Assembly (NCBI RefSeq): GCF_000690055.1
Contig: NZ_JJNZ01000019.1
Span: 1-64,000, forward strand
Direction: 5' to 3'
DNA length: 64,000 nucleotides
Origin: Pseudoalteromonas fuliginea
Lineage (GTDB): Bacteria > Pseudomonadota > Gammaproteobacteria > Enterobacterales > Alteromonadaceae
Numbering within the stretch: position 1 is the first letter of the stretch; the number at the start of each line of letters is the position of its first letter. The position numbers and the translations under genes are program-made. The notes below the pieces were generated by a model. The model was not told the DNA's origin. It did not search any database and saw only the letters and a program-made list of their open reading frames with translations. Positions 1-8,445 of this stretch are shown here, piece after piece.

Positions 1-359
1 TGTGGGTTGTGGTGATTTACATAAGATCATAAATTGCTGTGCCTGTCACGTTTTGGGGATTCGTCAGCCCTTTGGGTTCTTTCTAGGAACGATTAACTCT
101 TTGTTACTCAGTTTTTACTTAGCCCACTAGGTTACAAACCTCGCGCCGCGATTAAATCGCTCCTAGATTGAACAAATTTCAATCCACAAAGGCCAACACG
201 CCCCAGTGTTTACGCGTGATATAGGCGTTTGGATCGTTGTAGTTGCAATCTTGTGTCGAATGGTTGCGAATTCAAGGGGATTTTAGATAAAAGTTAGTAA
301 TACGTAAGAAGGCCAAGCAAATGCTTGGCCTTTCAATTTTTTAAATTTAGTAATTTAAA
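1..359. other. Non-coding, hairpin-dense left edge
   Basis: No convincing reading frame is present in this stretch. Between about 60 and 240 it contains several short perfect or near-perfect stem-loops one after another: CCC-TTT-GGG near 69, AAC-TCTTT-GTT near 94, AGGTT-ACA-AACCT near 129, GCGATT-A-AATCGC near 148, TTGAA-CAAAT-TTCAA near 168, and CACGC...GCGTG near 197. One minus-strand frame gives a short peptide-like run that quickly meets stops. It could be a structured RNA, a decayed mobile-element end, or the flank of a gene outside the window. I cannot assign it. Confidence 0.4.
309..332. terminator. Bidirectional intrinsic terminator after the DUF4198 gene
   Basis: A perfect 10-bp stem (AAGGCCAAGC, loop AAAT, GCTTGGCCTT) lies 28 bp beyond the stop of the minus-strand DUF4198 gene. 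On the plus strand it is followed by a T-rich run and on the minus strand by a weaker one, so it can stop transcripts from either side. Confidence 0.75.
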
Positions 360-1205
360 TTATTCAGGGGCAACTTCAAGCGTTGTAAATAATGCATAAC
401 GTCCTGCATCTACGCCTTCTTCATTTACGGTAACCTTGTTAGAGGTTTCGATTAGGTATAGGCCTGGCTCTTTCCACGTAATTGTAAACATCCCGTCTTT
501 ATCGGTCGTTACTTTTACTTCGCCACGCTCGTTACGGTAGCGTGTGTCGCCTTTTAAAATACTTACTTCAACGCCTTCACCAGCAGATTTACCATCTTGT
601 AGTAACTGAAAACGTGCTTGTTCACCTACAAATAAATCGTTTGGATGCGTTGGACCGCTAAGCTCTAAGCCTAAACCTAACTGTGCAGGTTTTGAGGTGC
701 CATTTCGGCTTACAAATGTATCTACTGTTGAAACAACCTTCGTTGTCGTTACATCTTTTGCATTGCTTGGTAATTTTGCGTCTGTTTTTTTACCAAATAC
801 GCGCTTGCGCTTACCTTCTTCATTTTTGTAGAAGGTCATGTACATTGGCTTTTGGGTCATTGCAATGTGGTAAGTGCCTTGCTCTGTTAAGCTTACAGCA
901 GCTGAGCTTTTACGTTTTAAGTAATAAGCACGAATAGTGTCGCTTACTGGCTCACCATTAGGCGCAAGTGCCATTAATAATGTGTCGTCGTACTCGGCGC
1001 CTTTTTCTTTAGGTTTAAAGGCTTTGTCTGGTGCAAATATTTCGTTAGAGATACTAGCGTCAATCATTACGTAATGCGCTTTATCGCCTGATAAAGATGT
1101 ATGCGAAGGTAGTAACCAGCGTCCGTGTGCACTTGCTGAAGTTGACACTAAAGCAGATAAGCTCAATGCGCCGATTAATGCGGTTTTTAATAAATTAATT
1201 TTCAT
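360..1205 (-). CDS. DUF4198 domain-containing exported protein
   Basis: This 281-residue protein has a clear Sec signal peptide (MKINLLKTALIGALSLSALV, cleavage near SASA-HGRW). The mature N-terminus HGRWLLPSHT is typical of DUF4198, a periplasmic family sometimes called nickel-uptake or NikM-like. The C-terminal half is immunoglobulin/transthyretin-like (DGMFTITWKEPGLYLIE). The start is supported by AAGGAAATACA directly before the ATG. It is the last gene of a three-gene operon behind a PepSY membrane protein and a DUF2271 protein, with a Fur-like box at the promoter. A role in metal handling, probably iron-linked, is inferred from that context. The molecular function is not established from sequence. 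Confidence 0.85.
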   Translation of the reverse strand: MKINLLKTALIGALSLSALVSTSASAHGRWLLPSHTSLSGDKAHYVMIDASISNEIFAPDKAFKPKEKGAEYDDTLLMALAPNGEPVSDTIRAYYLKRKSSAAVSLTEQGTYHIAMTQKPMYMTFYKNEEGKRKRVFGKKTDAKLPSNAKDVTTTKVVSTVDTFVSRNGTSKPAQLGLGLELSGPTHPNDLFVGEQARFQLLQDGKSAGEGVEVSILKGDTRYRNERGEVKVTTDKDGMFTITWKEPGLYLIETSNKVTVNEEGVDAGRYALFTTLEVAPE

Positions 1206-1239
1206 TGTATTTCCTTAAATTCAAATGATTAAGTAGCAG

Positions 1240-1749
1240 CTACTTAGTGCTTACAGTGACGAAGCTTTTAGAAAACTCGTTTTTACCATCAATTGTCAGC
1301 TTGCCTGATTTAGTTAAATCGAGCTCAACGCGGGTGTAGTCTCTGCCGCCTTCTTCGCGTACAACTTCAATATTTAGTAAGTATTTACCAGGTTTTACTG
1401 GGTTACCGTCTAAATCATTACCTTGCCAATTTATGGTGTAAGTACCTGCGCGTTTTGTTGCGCCGCTAATGCCGTCAAAGTTGGCATCGCTTTTACCAGC
1501 TTTACGCCACCATTGGCGTAAGTCTTTAAACCATTCTGTTTTTTGCACCCAAAGTGCAAGCGTTGTAACGTGTTTGCGCTCTGGTGTTTCAAGCCAAACT
1601 GCAACGTATGGGCGGTGATACGGTTGTACTTCTAAGTCGGGAAGCGTTAATTCAACCTCTAGCTGTGGTGTTTGCGCATGCGCCGTTGTTTGAAAAAACG
1701 CAGCTACGAGCAGTAATGCGGTGCTTATAAATAATTTAAATTTAACCAT
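1240..1749 (-). CDS. DUF2271 domain-containing exported protein
   Basis: The protein is 169 residues from MVKFKLFISTALLLVAAFFQ, which is a signal peptide ending near TAHA. The body fits DUF2271, with conserved WVQKTEWFKDLRQWW and GISGATKRAGTY segments and an Ig-like C-terminus. A longer frame back to 1827 exists. I prefer 1749 because AAGGAG sits 9 nt before this ATG, the signal peptide begins here, and the ATG overlaps the upstream PepSY stop by one base (TAATG), which implies translational coupling. DUF2271 proteins commonly accompany PepSY and DUF4198 genes. The function is unknown, and a periplasmic redox or iron-related role is inferred only from neighbours. Confidence 0.85.
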   Translation of the reverse strand: MVKFKLFISTALLLVAAFFQTTAHAQTPQLEVELTLPDLEVQPYHRPYVAVWLETPERKHVTTLALWVQKTEWFKDLRQWWRKAGKSDANFDGISGATKRAGTYTINWQGNDLDGNPVKPGKYLLNIEVVREEGGRDYTRVELDLTKSGKLTIDGKNEFSKSFVTVSTK

Positions 1750-2381
1750 TAAGACACTCCTTTTATTTGTGGAACCCAACATAAATATATAACCAGTGGA
1801 GTTGCCACTCCCAGTAAAGTTATCCATATTCCTGCTAAGCGTTTTTTTCTATTTTGAAACAAAATAATCATGCCGGTGATGGCAAATATAATCATTAGTA
1901 CGGCAGATATATCAATCACTAAACTCCATACTTCACCGCTGTGGCGGCCTTTATGTAAGTCGCCAATAAGGCTTAAAAAGCCACCTGTTTGGTAATCAAG
2001 ATTTAGCTCGCCAGTTGTAAAGTCAAGCTCTGCGTAGGCAAACCCAGCAGGTAGTGGGTAGTCGAGCATGACAAGCGCGTCTTCTTTTTCCCACTCAATG
2101 CTTTTTACTTTTGTAAGTGAATATTGCTCGGCTAGGTAAGCTTCTATTTCAGGGTAAAGCGTAGGTAACGTATTTAGCTGTTCATTCGCTTTGGTAACTA
2201 ACTCAGCTGGAATTGCCGCCGTTACTTGGCCGTTATTTTTATCGTTTTTAAGCCAGTCAATGTGGTTGAGCACAATGCCGCTAACGCAAAACAAAATAAG
2301 CAGAAAAAACAAAGCTGTAGAAATATAAATATGTAGAGCGCGACTTGTACTATACAAAGTTCGCTTATTAATAAACGCCAT
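1749..2381 (-). CDS. PepSY-associated transmembrane protein
   Basis: This 210-residue inner-membrane protein has an N-terminal helix (about residues 15-37), a periplasmic PepSY-like region with LNTLPTLYPEIEAYL and GDLHKGRHSGEVWSLVIDIS, and two C-terminal helices (about 153-175 and 183-203). The GDLHKGRHSG segment matches the PepSY_TM family, whose members are often linked to siderophore or heme uptake and reductive iron release. It is the first gene of the operon with DUF2271 and DUF4198, and its promoter region holds a Fur-like box. Iron-repressed expression is therefore likely. The exact redox function remains inferred. Confidence 0.85.
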   Translation of the reverse strand: MAFINKRTLYSTSRALHIYISTALFFLLILFCVSGIVLNHIDWLKNDKNNGQVTAAIPAELVTKANEQLNTLPTLYPEIEAYLAEQYSLTKVKSIEWEKEDALVMLDYPLPAGFAYAELDFTTGELNLDYQTGGFLSLIGDLHKGRHSGEVWSLVIDISAVLMIIFAITGMIILFQNRKKRLAGIWITLLGVATPLVIYLCWVPQIKGVS

Positions 2382-2412
2382 AAATAGTTTAATGTTGTAA
2401 AATTTACAACAT

Positions 2413-2432
2413 GATAATGATTTGCATTAGTC
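2413..2432. promoter_or_regulatory. Candidate Fur box of the PepSY-DUF2271-DUF4198 operon
   Basis: GATAATGATTTGCATTAGTC matches about 14 of 19 positions of the classical Fur consensus GATAATGATAATCATTATC, with the left half perfect. It lies about 32 bp upstream of the first start codon of the operon, a normal promoter position. Confidence 0.65.
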
Positions 2433-2499
2433 ATTACAAATTTACTTACTTAACTTTACATTAAGATTTTACAAGTAGAGGGTATTTGTAGGGATGCGT

Positions 2500-2895
2500 T
2501 TAGTACTTAGGTGGAGTGGAGGGCCTTAAGATAAGGTAAATCATTACCGATATTTCTATCGCTGCAACGAGGTAAATAACCCAAATCGGGGCAGTAGAGT
2601 ACAGTAAAAATATAAACCCAATTAACATGCCAATGGCGGCATAACATTTTGCTTTAACGGGAACCACTTTGTGAGCTTGCCACTGTTGTAATGTAGTCCC
2701 ATAACGAGGATGGTTAAGTAACCAGTGTTCTAGCGCGGGCGATGAGCGAGTAAAACAAGTGAGCGCTAAAATGAAAAATATAGTGGTGGGCATAACAGGC
2801 AGTACAATGCCAATAATACCAAGTGCAACCAGTATCAGCCCTAGCATTTTTAGCCATAAATTTTTATAACAAACAAAGGCTGCTCTTATATTCAC
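2500..2895 (-). CDS. YbaN-like DUF454 inner-membrane protein
   Basis: The protein is 131 residues with a DUF454 pattern: a first hydrophobic helix (LGLILVALGIIGIVLPVMPTT), then FFILALTCFTRSSP, a HPRYG segment and two further helices. The family (E. coli YbaN) is a small inner-membrane protein of unknown function. The start is GTG at 2895. An ATG nine bases upstream is out of frame, so GTG or the later Met17 must be used. The gene stands alone between the Fur-box promoter and a MITE-like repeat. Confidence 0.8.
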   Translation of the reverse strand: MNIRAAFVCYKNLWLKMLGLILVALGIIGIVLPVMPTTIFFILALTCFTRSSPALEHWLLNHPRYGTTLQQWQAHKVVPVKAKCYAAIGMLIGFIFLLYSTAPIWVIYLVAAIEISVMIYLILRPSTPPKY

Positions 2896-2964
2896 TTATA
2901 CTCATTTTGTTTAATTACGGATACATTAAATTGTAGGCTAATTGAGGCGTAATTCGAAGTACTT

Positions 2965-3093
2965 ATGCCAATTTTATTAAAAACATGATGATTATATAGT
3001 ATTAAATAGTGACTCATTTCGTTAAAAATTTTTGCTTGGTTTTAGTGCGGTTTTTTATCATTTAATAGACCAAATATATAAGCAGATTGGTAT
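2965..3093 (-). repeat. MITE-like repeat, copy A (inverted)
   Basis: The segment begins ATGCCAATTTTATTAAAAAC and ends GCAGATTGGTAT. Its first 50 or so bases match closely the reverse complement of the right end of the repeat at 34347-34507, and its other end matches the left end of the copy at 27626-27775. The terminal inverted repeats resemble ATACCAAT/ATTGGTAT. No coding capacity is seen, so it fits a miniature non-autonomous element or an older repeat remnant. Confidence 0.6.
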
Positions 3094-3111
3094 GAAATAA
3101 CAACAGCACGC

Positions 3112-3148
3112 AATAAAAAAGGACAAATGTATTTTGCCCTTTTTTATT
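3112..3148. terminator. Terminator of the porin gene
   Basis: A long stem of about 16 bp with one A-C mismatch (AATAAAAAAGG... paired with ...CCTTTTTTATT) sits 26 bp past the porin stop. It has T-runs in both directions, so it acts as an intrinsic terminator. Confidence 0.75.
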
Positions 3149-3173
3149 GTTAAATAGATTATGTGCGACTTTT

Positions 3174-4487
3174 TTAGAAATAGTAACCTAAATTTATATT
3201 GAAGCGACGCTCTGTATCGCCATCTCCTATCATTGTTCCGCCAATAAATGGCTGGTTACGCGCTTGAACATAATCAAAGTAGGTAAAAAAGGCACCGGCC
3301 GATACACTCACACCTGTTATATTCATCCATGTATTGGCGCTATCGTCTGATTTGTCGTATATGGTGCTGTAGTCGTTATAAAATTGTAGGGCATTTACAG
3401 GCCCCCATTCTACCGAATAATTGTAGGCAACGTTAAGGCTAGACATAGTTGCCTCGCTTGAAATCGTATCGTAATAGGCATAGGCTGCAACCGAAATACG
3501 GTCACTTTGATCGTCTAAGTCGTAGTCATACTCGCCATGTTGAAGCTGAATATTCCAGTTATTAATCTGACTATCAAGGTGTACAGCCCATGCACCATAA
3601 CTACCTGCTCGATCTACACCGTCATGTAAGCCGCCACTGAGTAGTGAAATACCAATATCTGTTGTTATGTTTTTATTGTGCTTAATTTGATATGTTGCAC
3701 GCCCAGCAAAGGTATTGTACTCACCAAGCTCATTAGCTGGTTCTGCATATGTTCCTTCGCTTGCACTGCGGCTACCAACAATATCATAAGAATAACGATG
3801 GCTTTTATCTGATGCTGATCCGTCAACACCGCCAAGCTCGTCATTTTTGAAAAAGCCTAAGTCTAATTTCCAGTTATCTTTCAATTTGCGTTTAACGACA
3901 ACACCTAAATCAAAATCATCTTCTAGGCCAATATAATAGTTGCTGCTAAAAAAGTAGTTATGAGAATTATAAGGACCGTTACCAAATGGCACTTGTGTAA
4001 TGCCTGCTTGCGCTTCCCAATCATTTGTAAACTCATAACCTAGATAGGCATATTTAATTACGGTCATATAATCAAAAAAGCGAATTTCACCATTTACTGA
4101 GATATCGTTAATTTTTCCTGATACATTTAAACGAAAAATATCAAAATCGAAATCACCGTCACGATCTTTATTATCTTCATCGTATGAGGCCACGCTATAG
4201 TTAGCGCGAATTGCACCACCGAATTTAATACCGTCGTCTTTTTTTACTGGCTCTACAACAGTTGCTGTTTGCTGAGCCTTTTTACTAATTTTAGCAACTT
4301 GCTCTTCATGCTTTTTATTGATTTTCTGTTGTTTGGATTTCTCTTCGATTAATTGATTTTCGAGCAGCTGCATTTGCTGTTTTAGTTGTTTTAATTGGTT
4401 TTGAAGGGTGTCGAGATCCGTGGCGTAAGAAGTGCCAGTAACACCACTTAAAATTAATGCTAACGTTAATTTAGAGAGTTTAGTCAT
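3174..4487 (-). CDS. Outer-membrane porin with N-terminal coiled coil
   Basis: This 437-residue protein has a signal peptide (cleavage near SYA-TDLD), then a Gln/Lys-rich coiled coil (about residues 25-75), then a beta-barrel ending NINLGYYF with the terminal Phe expected for BAM-dependent assembly. The barrel start GGAIRANYSV and segments such as FRLNVSGKI, EIRFFDYMTVIKYAYLGYEF and QAGITQVPFG resemble phosphate/OprO-OprP or carbohydrate-type porins. The coiled coil probably forms a periplasmic trimer stalk, as in other long porins. The substrate cannot be told from sequence. It has its own terminator and lies downstream of a MarR gene, with a terminator between them. Confidence 0.8.
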   Translation of the reverse strand: MTKLSKLTLALILSGVTGTSYATDLDTLQNQLKQLKQQMQLLENQLIEEKSKQQKINKKHEEQVAKISKKAQQTATVVEPVKKDDGIKFGGAIRANYSVASYDEDNKDRDGDFDFDIFRLNVSGKINDISVNGEIRFFDYMTVIKYAYLGYEFTNDWEAQAGITQVPFGNGPYNSHNYFFSSNYYIGLEDDFDLGVVVKRKLKDNWKLDLGFFKNDELGGVDGSASDKSHRYSYDIVGSRSASEGTYAEPANELGEYNTFAGRATYQIKHNKNITTDIGISLLSGGLHDGVDRAGSYGAWAVHLDSQINNWNIQLQHGEYDYDLDDQSDRISVAAYAYYDTISSEATMSSLNVAYNYSVEWGPVNALQFYNDYSTIYDKSDDSANTWMNITGVSVSAGAFFTYFDYVQARNQPFIGGTMIGDGDTERRFNINLGYYF

Positions 4488-4525
4488 AGTAGCTGCTCAG
4501 ATGTTGATTAAAAAATAAAAAATTC

Positions 4526-4545
4526 AAGGCGTCAAAAAACGCCTT
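4526..4545 (-). terminator. Terminator of the MarR gene
   Basis: AAGGCGT and ACGCCTT form a 7-bp stem with a 6-nt loop. On the minus strand it is followed by GAATTTTTTATTTTTT, a typical U-tract. It separates the MarR transcript from the porin gene. Confidence 0.75.
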
Positions 4546-4577
4546 ACGTTTAGAGTAAGTACAAAACTTATGTGTTT

Positions 4578-5060
4578 TTATTCTTTAGGAGCTTGAGTCA
4601 GCGCACCAACTTCTAGTAGGGGAGATGCATCTAATTTGTCAGCATCCATCATTGCGGCTACGCGCTGCATTGACGAGAGTAAAAGACTCTGTTCCCATTC
4701 AGCAAGTGCAGAGAACTTTTCAATGAAGTGTTCTTGCAATGGCTGAGGTGCTTTTTCAAGTAACTCTTTTCCTTTTTCTGTGAGGTATAAGCTCACTCGT
4801 CGTTTATCCATTTGACTGCGTACGCGTGTTACTAAATCTCTACTTTCGATTCTATCTAGAATATTTGTGACGGTTGCTGGGCTTAAATTGACATTTTGAG
4901 CAATACGACTGGCAGTTATGCCGTTTGTTTGGGAAACTTCCTGCATAATAAGCAGTTGTGGCCCTGTTAAACCCGCTGTTTTATTTAGTTGCTTAGAGTG
5001 CAAATCAATCGCACGGATCACTTTACGTAAAGAAACTAATAACTCGTCATATTTCTGCAT
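4578..5060 (-). CDS. MarR-family transcriptional regulator (EctR/CosR-like)
   Basis: The protein is 160 residues with a winged helix-turn-helix: LTGPQLLIMQEVSQTNGITA, recognition helix LSPATVTNILDRIESRDLV, and wing RSQMDKRRVSLYLTEKG. The N-terminus (LRKVIRAIDLHSKQLNKTAGLTGPQ) resembles the EctR/CosR subgroup that controls compatible-solute genes in marine bacteria. No ectoine or betaine genes are nearby, so the regulon is unknown. A frame extends to a TTG at 5084, but the ATG at 5060 is preceded by ACGAGA and gives a normal family length. A TTGAATTCAA palindrome upstream may serve autoregulation. Confidence 0.85.
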   Translation of the reverse strand: MQKYDELLVSLRKVIRAIDLHSKQLNKTAGLTGPQLLIMQEVSQTNGITASRIAQNVNLSPATVTNILDRIESRDLVTRVRSQMDKRRVSLYLTEKGKELLEKAPQPLQEHFIEKFSALAEWEQSLLLSSMQRVAAMMDADKLDASPLLEVGALTQAPKE

Positions 5061-5487
5061 TTTTTTATCTCGTCGAAAAAGCAATAGCTTGCCGTAATCG
5101 CGAAATGTTACACATCAAATAAATTGAATTCAAATTATATATTGTATTTCAACCCGCTTTTATTGGTTTTTAATGCTTAGAGCAGAAACTAATGTAAAAT
5201 TATATTGTTCAAAATTTATTAAATATTCTTAGCATCTTGTATACATTAACTTGCGCACAGTACGTAGGTTGTGAATAATTGGCAAGTCTTATTACATAGA
5301 CTTTAGTATTGTTCATCTACAGCTGTTAGTACAAAGTAATTGTTTGTGAGTTTACTGTAGATGTATTAATCGGCAATGAACAAATTCAGCAATCAATATT
5401 TAATATCAATAGCGTATACTTTAAGCATGCATTATTGTTTTTGCACAAATATTAAAAATCTTTAGTATCAGTATTATAGGGGAAGGT
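5061..5487. other. Divergent intergenic region, marR / mutarotase
   Basis: This 427-bp gap has no convincing gene. It contains the palindrome TTGAATTCAA (5124-5133), a candidate site for the MarR protein. It also has a spaced inverted repeat, CATCTACAG (5314-5322) and CTGTAGATG (5355-5363), flanked by TTGTTCAT and ATGAACAA in opposite orientation. The rest is AT-rich and presumably carries the two divergent promoters. Confidence 0.5.
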
Positions 5488-6336
5488 ATGAAATTATCGC
5501 CATCAGTTAGCATTGAGCAAAGCGAAACCGGTCTTGAGTTTATTAAAATAGCTAGTGCAAAGTGCGATGCAAAAATATTTTTGCAAGGTGGGCAAATTAC
5601 CGAGTTTATTCCTAAAAATAACAAGCCGCTTATTTGGGTGTCACAGAGCGAAACCTATCAAGAAGGTGTAAGTATTCGAGGTGGTATTCCAATTTGTTGG
5701 CCATGGTTTGGTACACATGCTAATGATGGATGGCCAGCCCATGGTTTTGCGCGCACAAGCGTATGGCAAGCCGATGAAGTACACGAATCTGATGAGCAAA
5801 TTACAGTTAGTCTGAAGCTACCCATGAAACTTGTTAATACAACGTATTGGCCGCATCAGTCCGCATTCAAAGTTGAGTTTGTGTTAAGCGATAAGTTACA
5901 GGTTCGCTTGACGACCACTAACTTAGGAAGTGTGCCATTTAGCTTTACTCAAGCACTGCATACCTATTTTCCTACCTCAGACATTACAAATACTCATGTT
6001 GATGGGTTGCAAGGCGCGCAATATGTTGAGTTTAGTGAGGGGCCATTTGTACAAAATGACATTGTAAGCTTTGAGCGCGAAACCGACATGGTTTATACAC
6101 AAGCAAATACAGAGCAAACCATTAATACGCCAGAAGGTGTTATTAATGTGAGCCGCGAAAATTCAAGTTCGTGTGTACTGTGGAACCCATGGATAGAAAA
6201 GTCAAAACGCTTATCTAACTTTGCTGATGATGAATATAAAACAATGCTCTGCCTAGAGGCCGCTAATGTTTTAGGCGATAAAGTAACGCTTGAGCCAAAA
6301 CAAAGCCACACCTTAATAACCACCATTAGTTGGTAA
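5488..6336 (+). CDS. D-hexose-6-phosphate mutarotase (YeaD-like)
   Basis: The protein is 282 residues of the aldose 1-epimerase / YeaD family, which interconverts alpha and beta anomers of hexose 6-phosphates in the cytoplasm. Hallmarks are GGQITEF, the phosphate-binding RGGIPICWPWFG (about residues 67-78), the AHGFART segment with a catalytic His, ALHTYF, and VLWNPWIEKSKRLSNF near the end. The start is supported by AGGGGAAGGT before the ATG. The gene is followed after 28 bp by the PH-domain pair and may be co-transcribed with it. Confidence 0.9.
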   Translation: MKLSPSVSIEQSETGLEFIKIASAKCDAKIFLQGGQITEFIPKNNKPLIWVSQSETYQEGVSIRGGIPICWPWFGTHANDGWPAHGFARTSVWQADEVHESDEQITVSLKLPMKLVNTTYWPHQSAFKVEFVLSDKLQVRLTTTNLGSVPFSFTQALHTYFPTSDITNTHVDGLQGAQYVEFSEGPFVQNDIVSFERETDMVYTQANTEQTINTPEGVINVSRENSSSCVLWNPWIEKSKRLSNFADDEYKTMLCLEAANVLGDKVTLEPKQSHTLITTISW

Positions 6337-6364
6337 GTAATTAAAGCAGTAATAGGGATAAATA

Positions 6365-6898
6365 GTGTTTAACAATCAACAAATAATGGATTTGCCAAAG
6401 CATGGTGATATTAGCTTTAAGCCGTTGGCTAACAAAGCGTTATTACATGCGCAACTTAGCTCGCTTCTGTTTTATATTCCGCTAATTGGAGCGCTTATTG
6501 CTGTTTGTTATTTTAATGAAGCCTTTGCTAATAAGGCACAAACGTATTTGCTAATTGGTATGCCTATTTTGGTGGCCATATCTATGGCGTACAACATGAT
6601 AAGTGTGAGGTTGCGAGGTTTTGCAGTGCGAAATCATGACATTGCTTTTAAAAAAGGCGTTATTTGGCAACAAGTGACGGTATTGCCTTTAGCGCGTGTA
6701 CAGCATATGGAAATACACCAAGGGCCAATAGAGCGAAAACTTAGCCTTGCGAGCATTAAATTATTTAGCGCTGGCGGTGTAAGTGCCGATTTACAAATTA
6801 GTGGGCTAACCCATGATGATTGTAAAAATATGCGCCAATTTGTACAAAATTACCGTCAAGACGACGCAACTACTCAGGCAACTTTAGTCGATGAGTAA
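6365..6898 (+). CDS. PH-domain membrane protein (YdbS-like)
   Basis: The protein is 177 residues with two adjacent helices (about 30-75) followed by a bacterial PH (bPH_2/DUF304) domain: SVRLRGFAVRNHDIAFKKGV, LPLARVQHMEIHQGPIERKL, LFSAGG. The family includes YdbS of Bacillus and E. coli homologues. The start is a GTG at 6365 with AGGGATAAATA in front. The first ATG comes seven codons later without a better RBS. The gene overlaps the next one by 8 bp, a layout conserved for ydbS-ydbT pairs. The function is unknown, with a role in envelope stress or membrane homeostasis suggested for homologues. Confidence 0.85.
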   Translation: MFNNQQIMDLPKHGDISFKPLANKALLHAQLSSLLFYIPLIGALIAVCYFNEAFANKAQTYLLIGMPILVAISMAYNMISVRLRGFAVRNHDIAFKKGVIWQQVTVLPLARVQHMEIHQGPIERKLSLASIKLFSAGGVSADLQISGLTHDDCKNMRQFVQNYRQDDATTQATLVDE

Positions 6899-8438
6899 TA
6901 CAATTATCGAAGATAAAGCGAGCCCTATTTACTGGCAAAAAGTATCGCCCTGGGCACTTTTATACTTTGTTGTGCACTTTAGTGTGCGGTTTGTAAAAGA
7001 TGGCCTTTTAAACTTACTGCCCATGCTTGTGGTGTTTGTTACTCAAGTAGAAAATAAATTATTTTGGGCACAGGTTGCAGGCGGTCTTGCGCTGATTTTG
7101 CTACTTATTTACTCATTTTTATATTATTTAAATTTTAAGTTTTCTATTAGTAGCGACAACGAAATATTGCTTAACAAAGGTGTATTTAAAAAAGAGCGAC
7201 TTACGCTTAAATTTGGCCGTGTGCAAAACGTTAATATTGCCGAGCCATTTTATTTTATCCCTGTAAACTTAGTTAATTGTATTTTTGATGCCGCAGGCAG
7301 TGTGTCACAAGAAGTTGTTTTACCTGGCGTCACTCAAGATTACGCACAGCAAATGCGTAAACAAATATTTGATTTTAAAGCGCAGCAACAGCAAGAAATA
7401 CAAAATACTGAACAAAGCGAAACAGACACTATCGAAAACAGCCTAAGCATTAGTAATAAAGAAATAGCCAAATTTGGTTTAATGTCGAATATGGCTATTT
7501 TAGCAATCGCTGCTGTTGCCCCTTTTATAAACCTGATTGTTGATTTTTTAGAGAAGCAAATTATTGCGAAAGTAGAAGGCTTTTATCAACAAGAGCTTGG
7601 CATGCTGGCAAGTGCTGCTACTTTTGCGATGATCACCTTAATTGTTTTGCTAGTTTTGGTCGCTGTGATGCTATCGGTGACTATGTCGCTTATTCGTTTT
7701 TATAACTTTGAGCTTTATTTTAAAGGTCAAAAGTTTAAACGTATTGCTGGCTTGTTAGAGCGCCATCAGCTTTCAATGAGCATGGATAAAGTGCAATCTA
7801 TTGTTATTAAACAAAACCTAATGGGGCGATTACTAAAGCGATTTACCGTGGAGTGTTTACAAGCAAGTAGCGGCGGAATAGCAGCCGGTGTTGCAGCTAA
7901 GAAAAATAAACAAACCTTAGTATTACCTGTATTAAATAGCGAACAAGTTGATAGTGTATGCCAATGGATTTACCCGTGGTTTAATAGTAAAAAACTCGCT
8001 TTTAAGCGCGCAGAGCGAGCGCTTTTGTATAAAAATTTAGGCTTTTATTCATTGTTACCGAGTGCACTCGTGTTTGGCTTTTGTTTTATTGCTGATATTA
8101 ATACTCTGATAAGCCTTGGTGTTTTGGTGGGGTTTTCTGGCTTGGTAACTTTATCGTATCAGCGTTATGGTTATTACATGCATGAGGATAATGGCCGATT
8201 TTACATGGTTGTACGTAAAGGTATGATTGGCGTTCACTACCGTGTTTTTGAGCTTTATAAAGCGCAAAGTGCGCGCAGTATAAGTACGTACTTAATGAGA
8301 AAATCAGGCTTAAAAAGCCTGTATATACAACTTGCTTCAGGCTTTGCATTTATGCCTTATATAAAGCAGCAAGATGCTGACTTTATTATTGATTTTACAA
8401 TCAAACAGATTGAGTCAGATACTCGCAGCTGGATGTAA
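6891..8438 (+). CDS. PH-domain membrane protein (YdbT-like)
   Basis: The protein is 515 residues with repeated bPH_2 modules: SDNEILLNKGVFKKERLTL with GRVQNVNIAEPF (about 90-150), a second module around HQLSMSMDKVQSIVIKQNL (about 295-330), and a third around GYYMHEDNGRFYMVVRKGM (about 420-500). Paired hydrophobic helices lie between them. This is the usual architecture of YdbT, the partner of YdbS. Translation is coupled to the upstream gene by an 8-bp overlap. A perfect 14-bp inverted repeat follows the stop and probably ends the transcript. Confidence 0.85.
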   Translation: MSNTIIEDKASPIYWQKVSPWALLYFVVHFSVRFVKDGLLNLLPMLVVFVTQVENKLFWAQVAGGLALILLLIYSFLYYLNFKFSISSDNEILLNKGVFKKERLTLKFGRVQNVNIAEPFYFIPVNLVNCIFDAAGSVSQEVVLPGVTQDYAQQMRKQIFDFKAQQQQEIQNTEQSETDTIENSLSISNKEIAKFGLMSNMAILAIAAVAPFINLIVDFLEKQIIAKVEGFYQQELGMLASAATFAMITLIVLLVLVAVMLSVTMSLIRFYNFELYFKGQKFKRIAGLLERHQLSMSMDKVQSIVIKQNLMGRLLKRFTVECLQASSGGIAAGVAAKKNKQTLVLPVLNSEQVDSVCQWIYPWFNSKKLAFKRAERALLYKNLGFYSLLPSALVFGFCFIADINTLISLGVLVGFSGLVTLSYQRYGYYMHEDNGRFYMVVRKGMIGVHYRVFELYKAQSARSISTYLMRKSGLKSLYIQLASGFAFMPYIKQQDADFIIDFTIKQIESDTRSWM

Positions 8439-8445
8439 ATCACCC

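Noticed and set aside
683..937. Plus-strand frame of 84 codons
   Set aside because: It lies wholly opposite the DUF4198 gene, lacks an RBS and its product is low-complexity Leu-rich, so it is a shadow frame.
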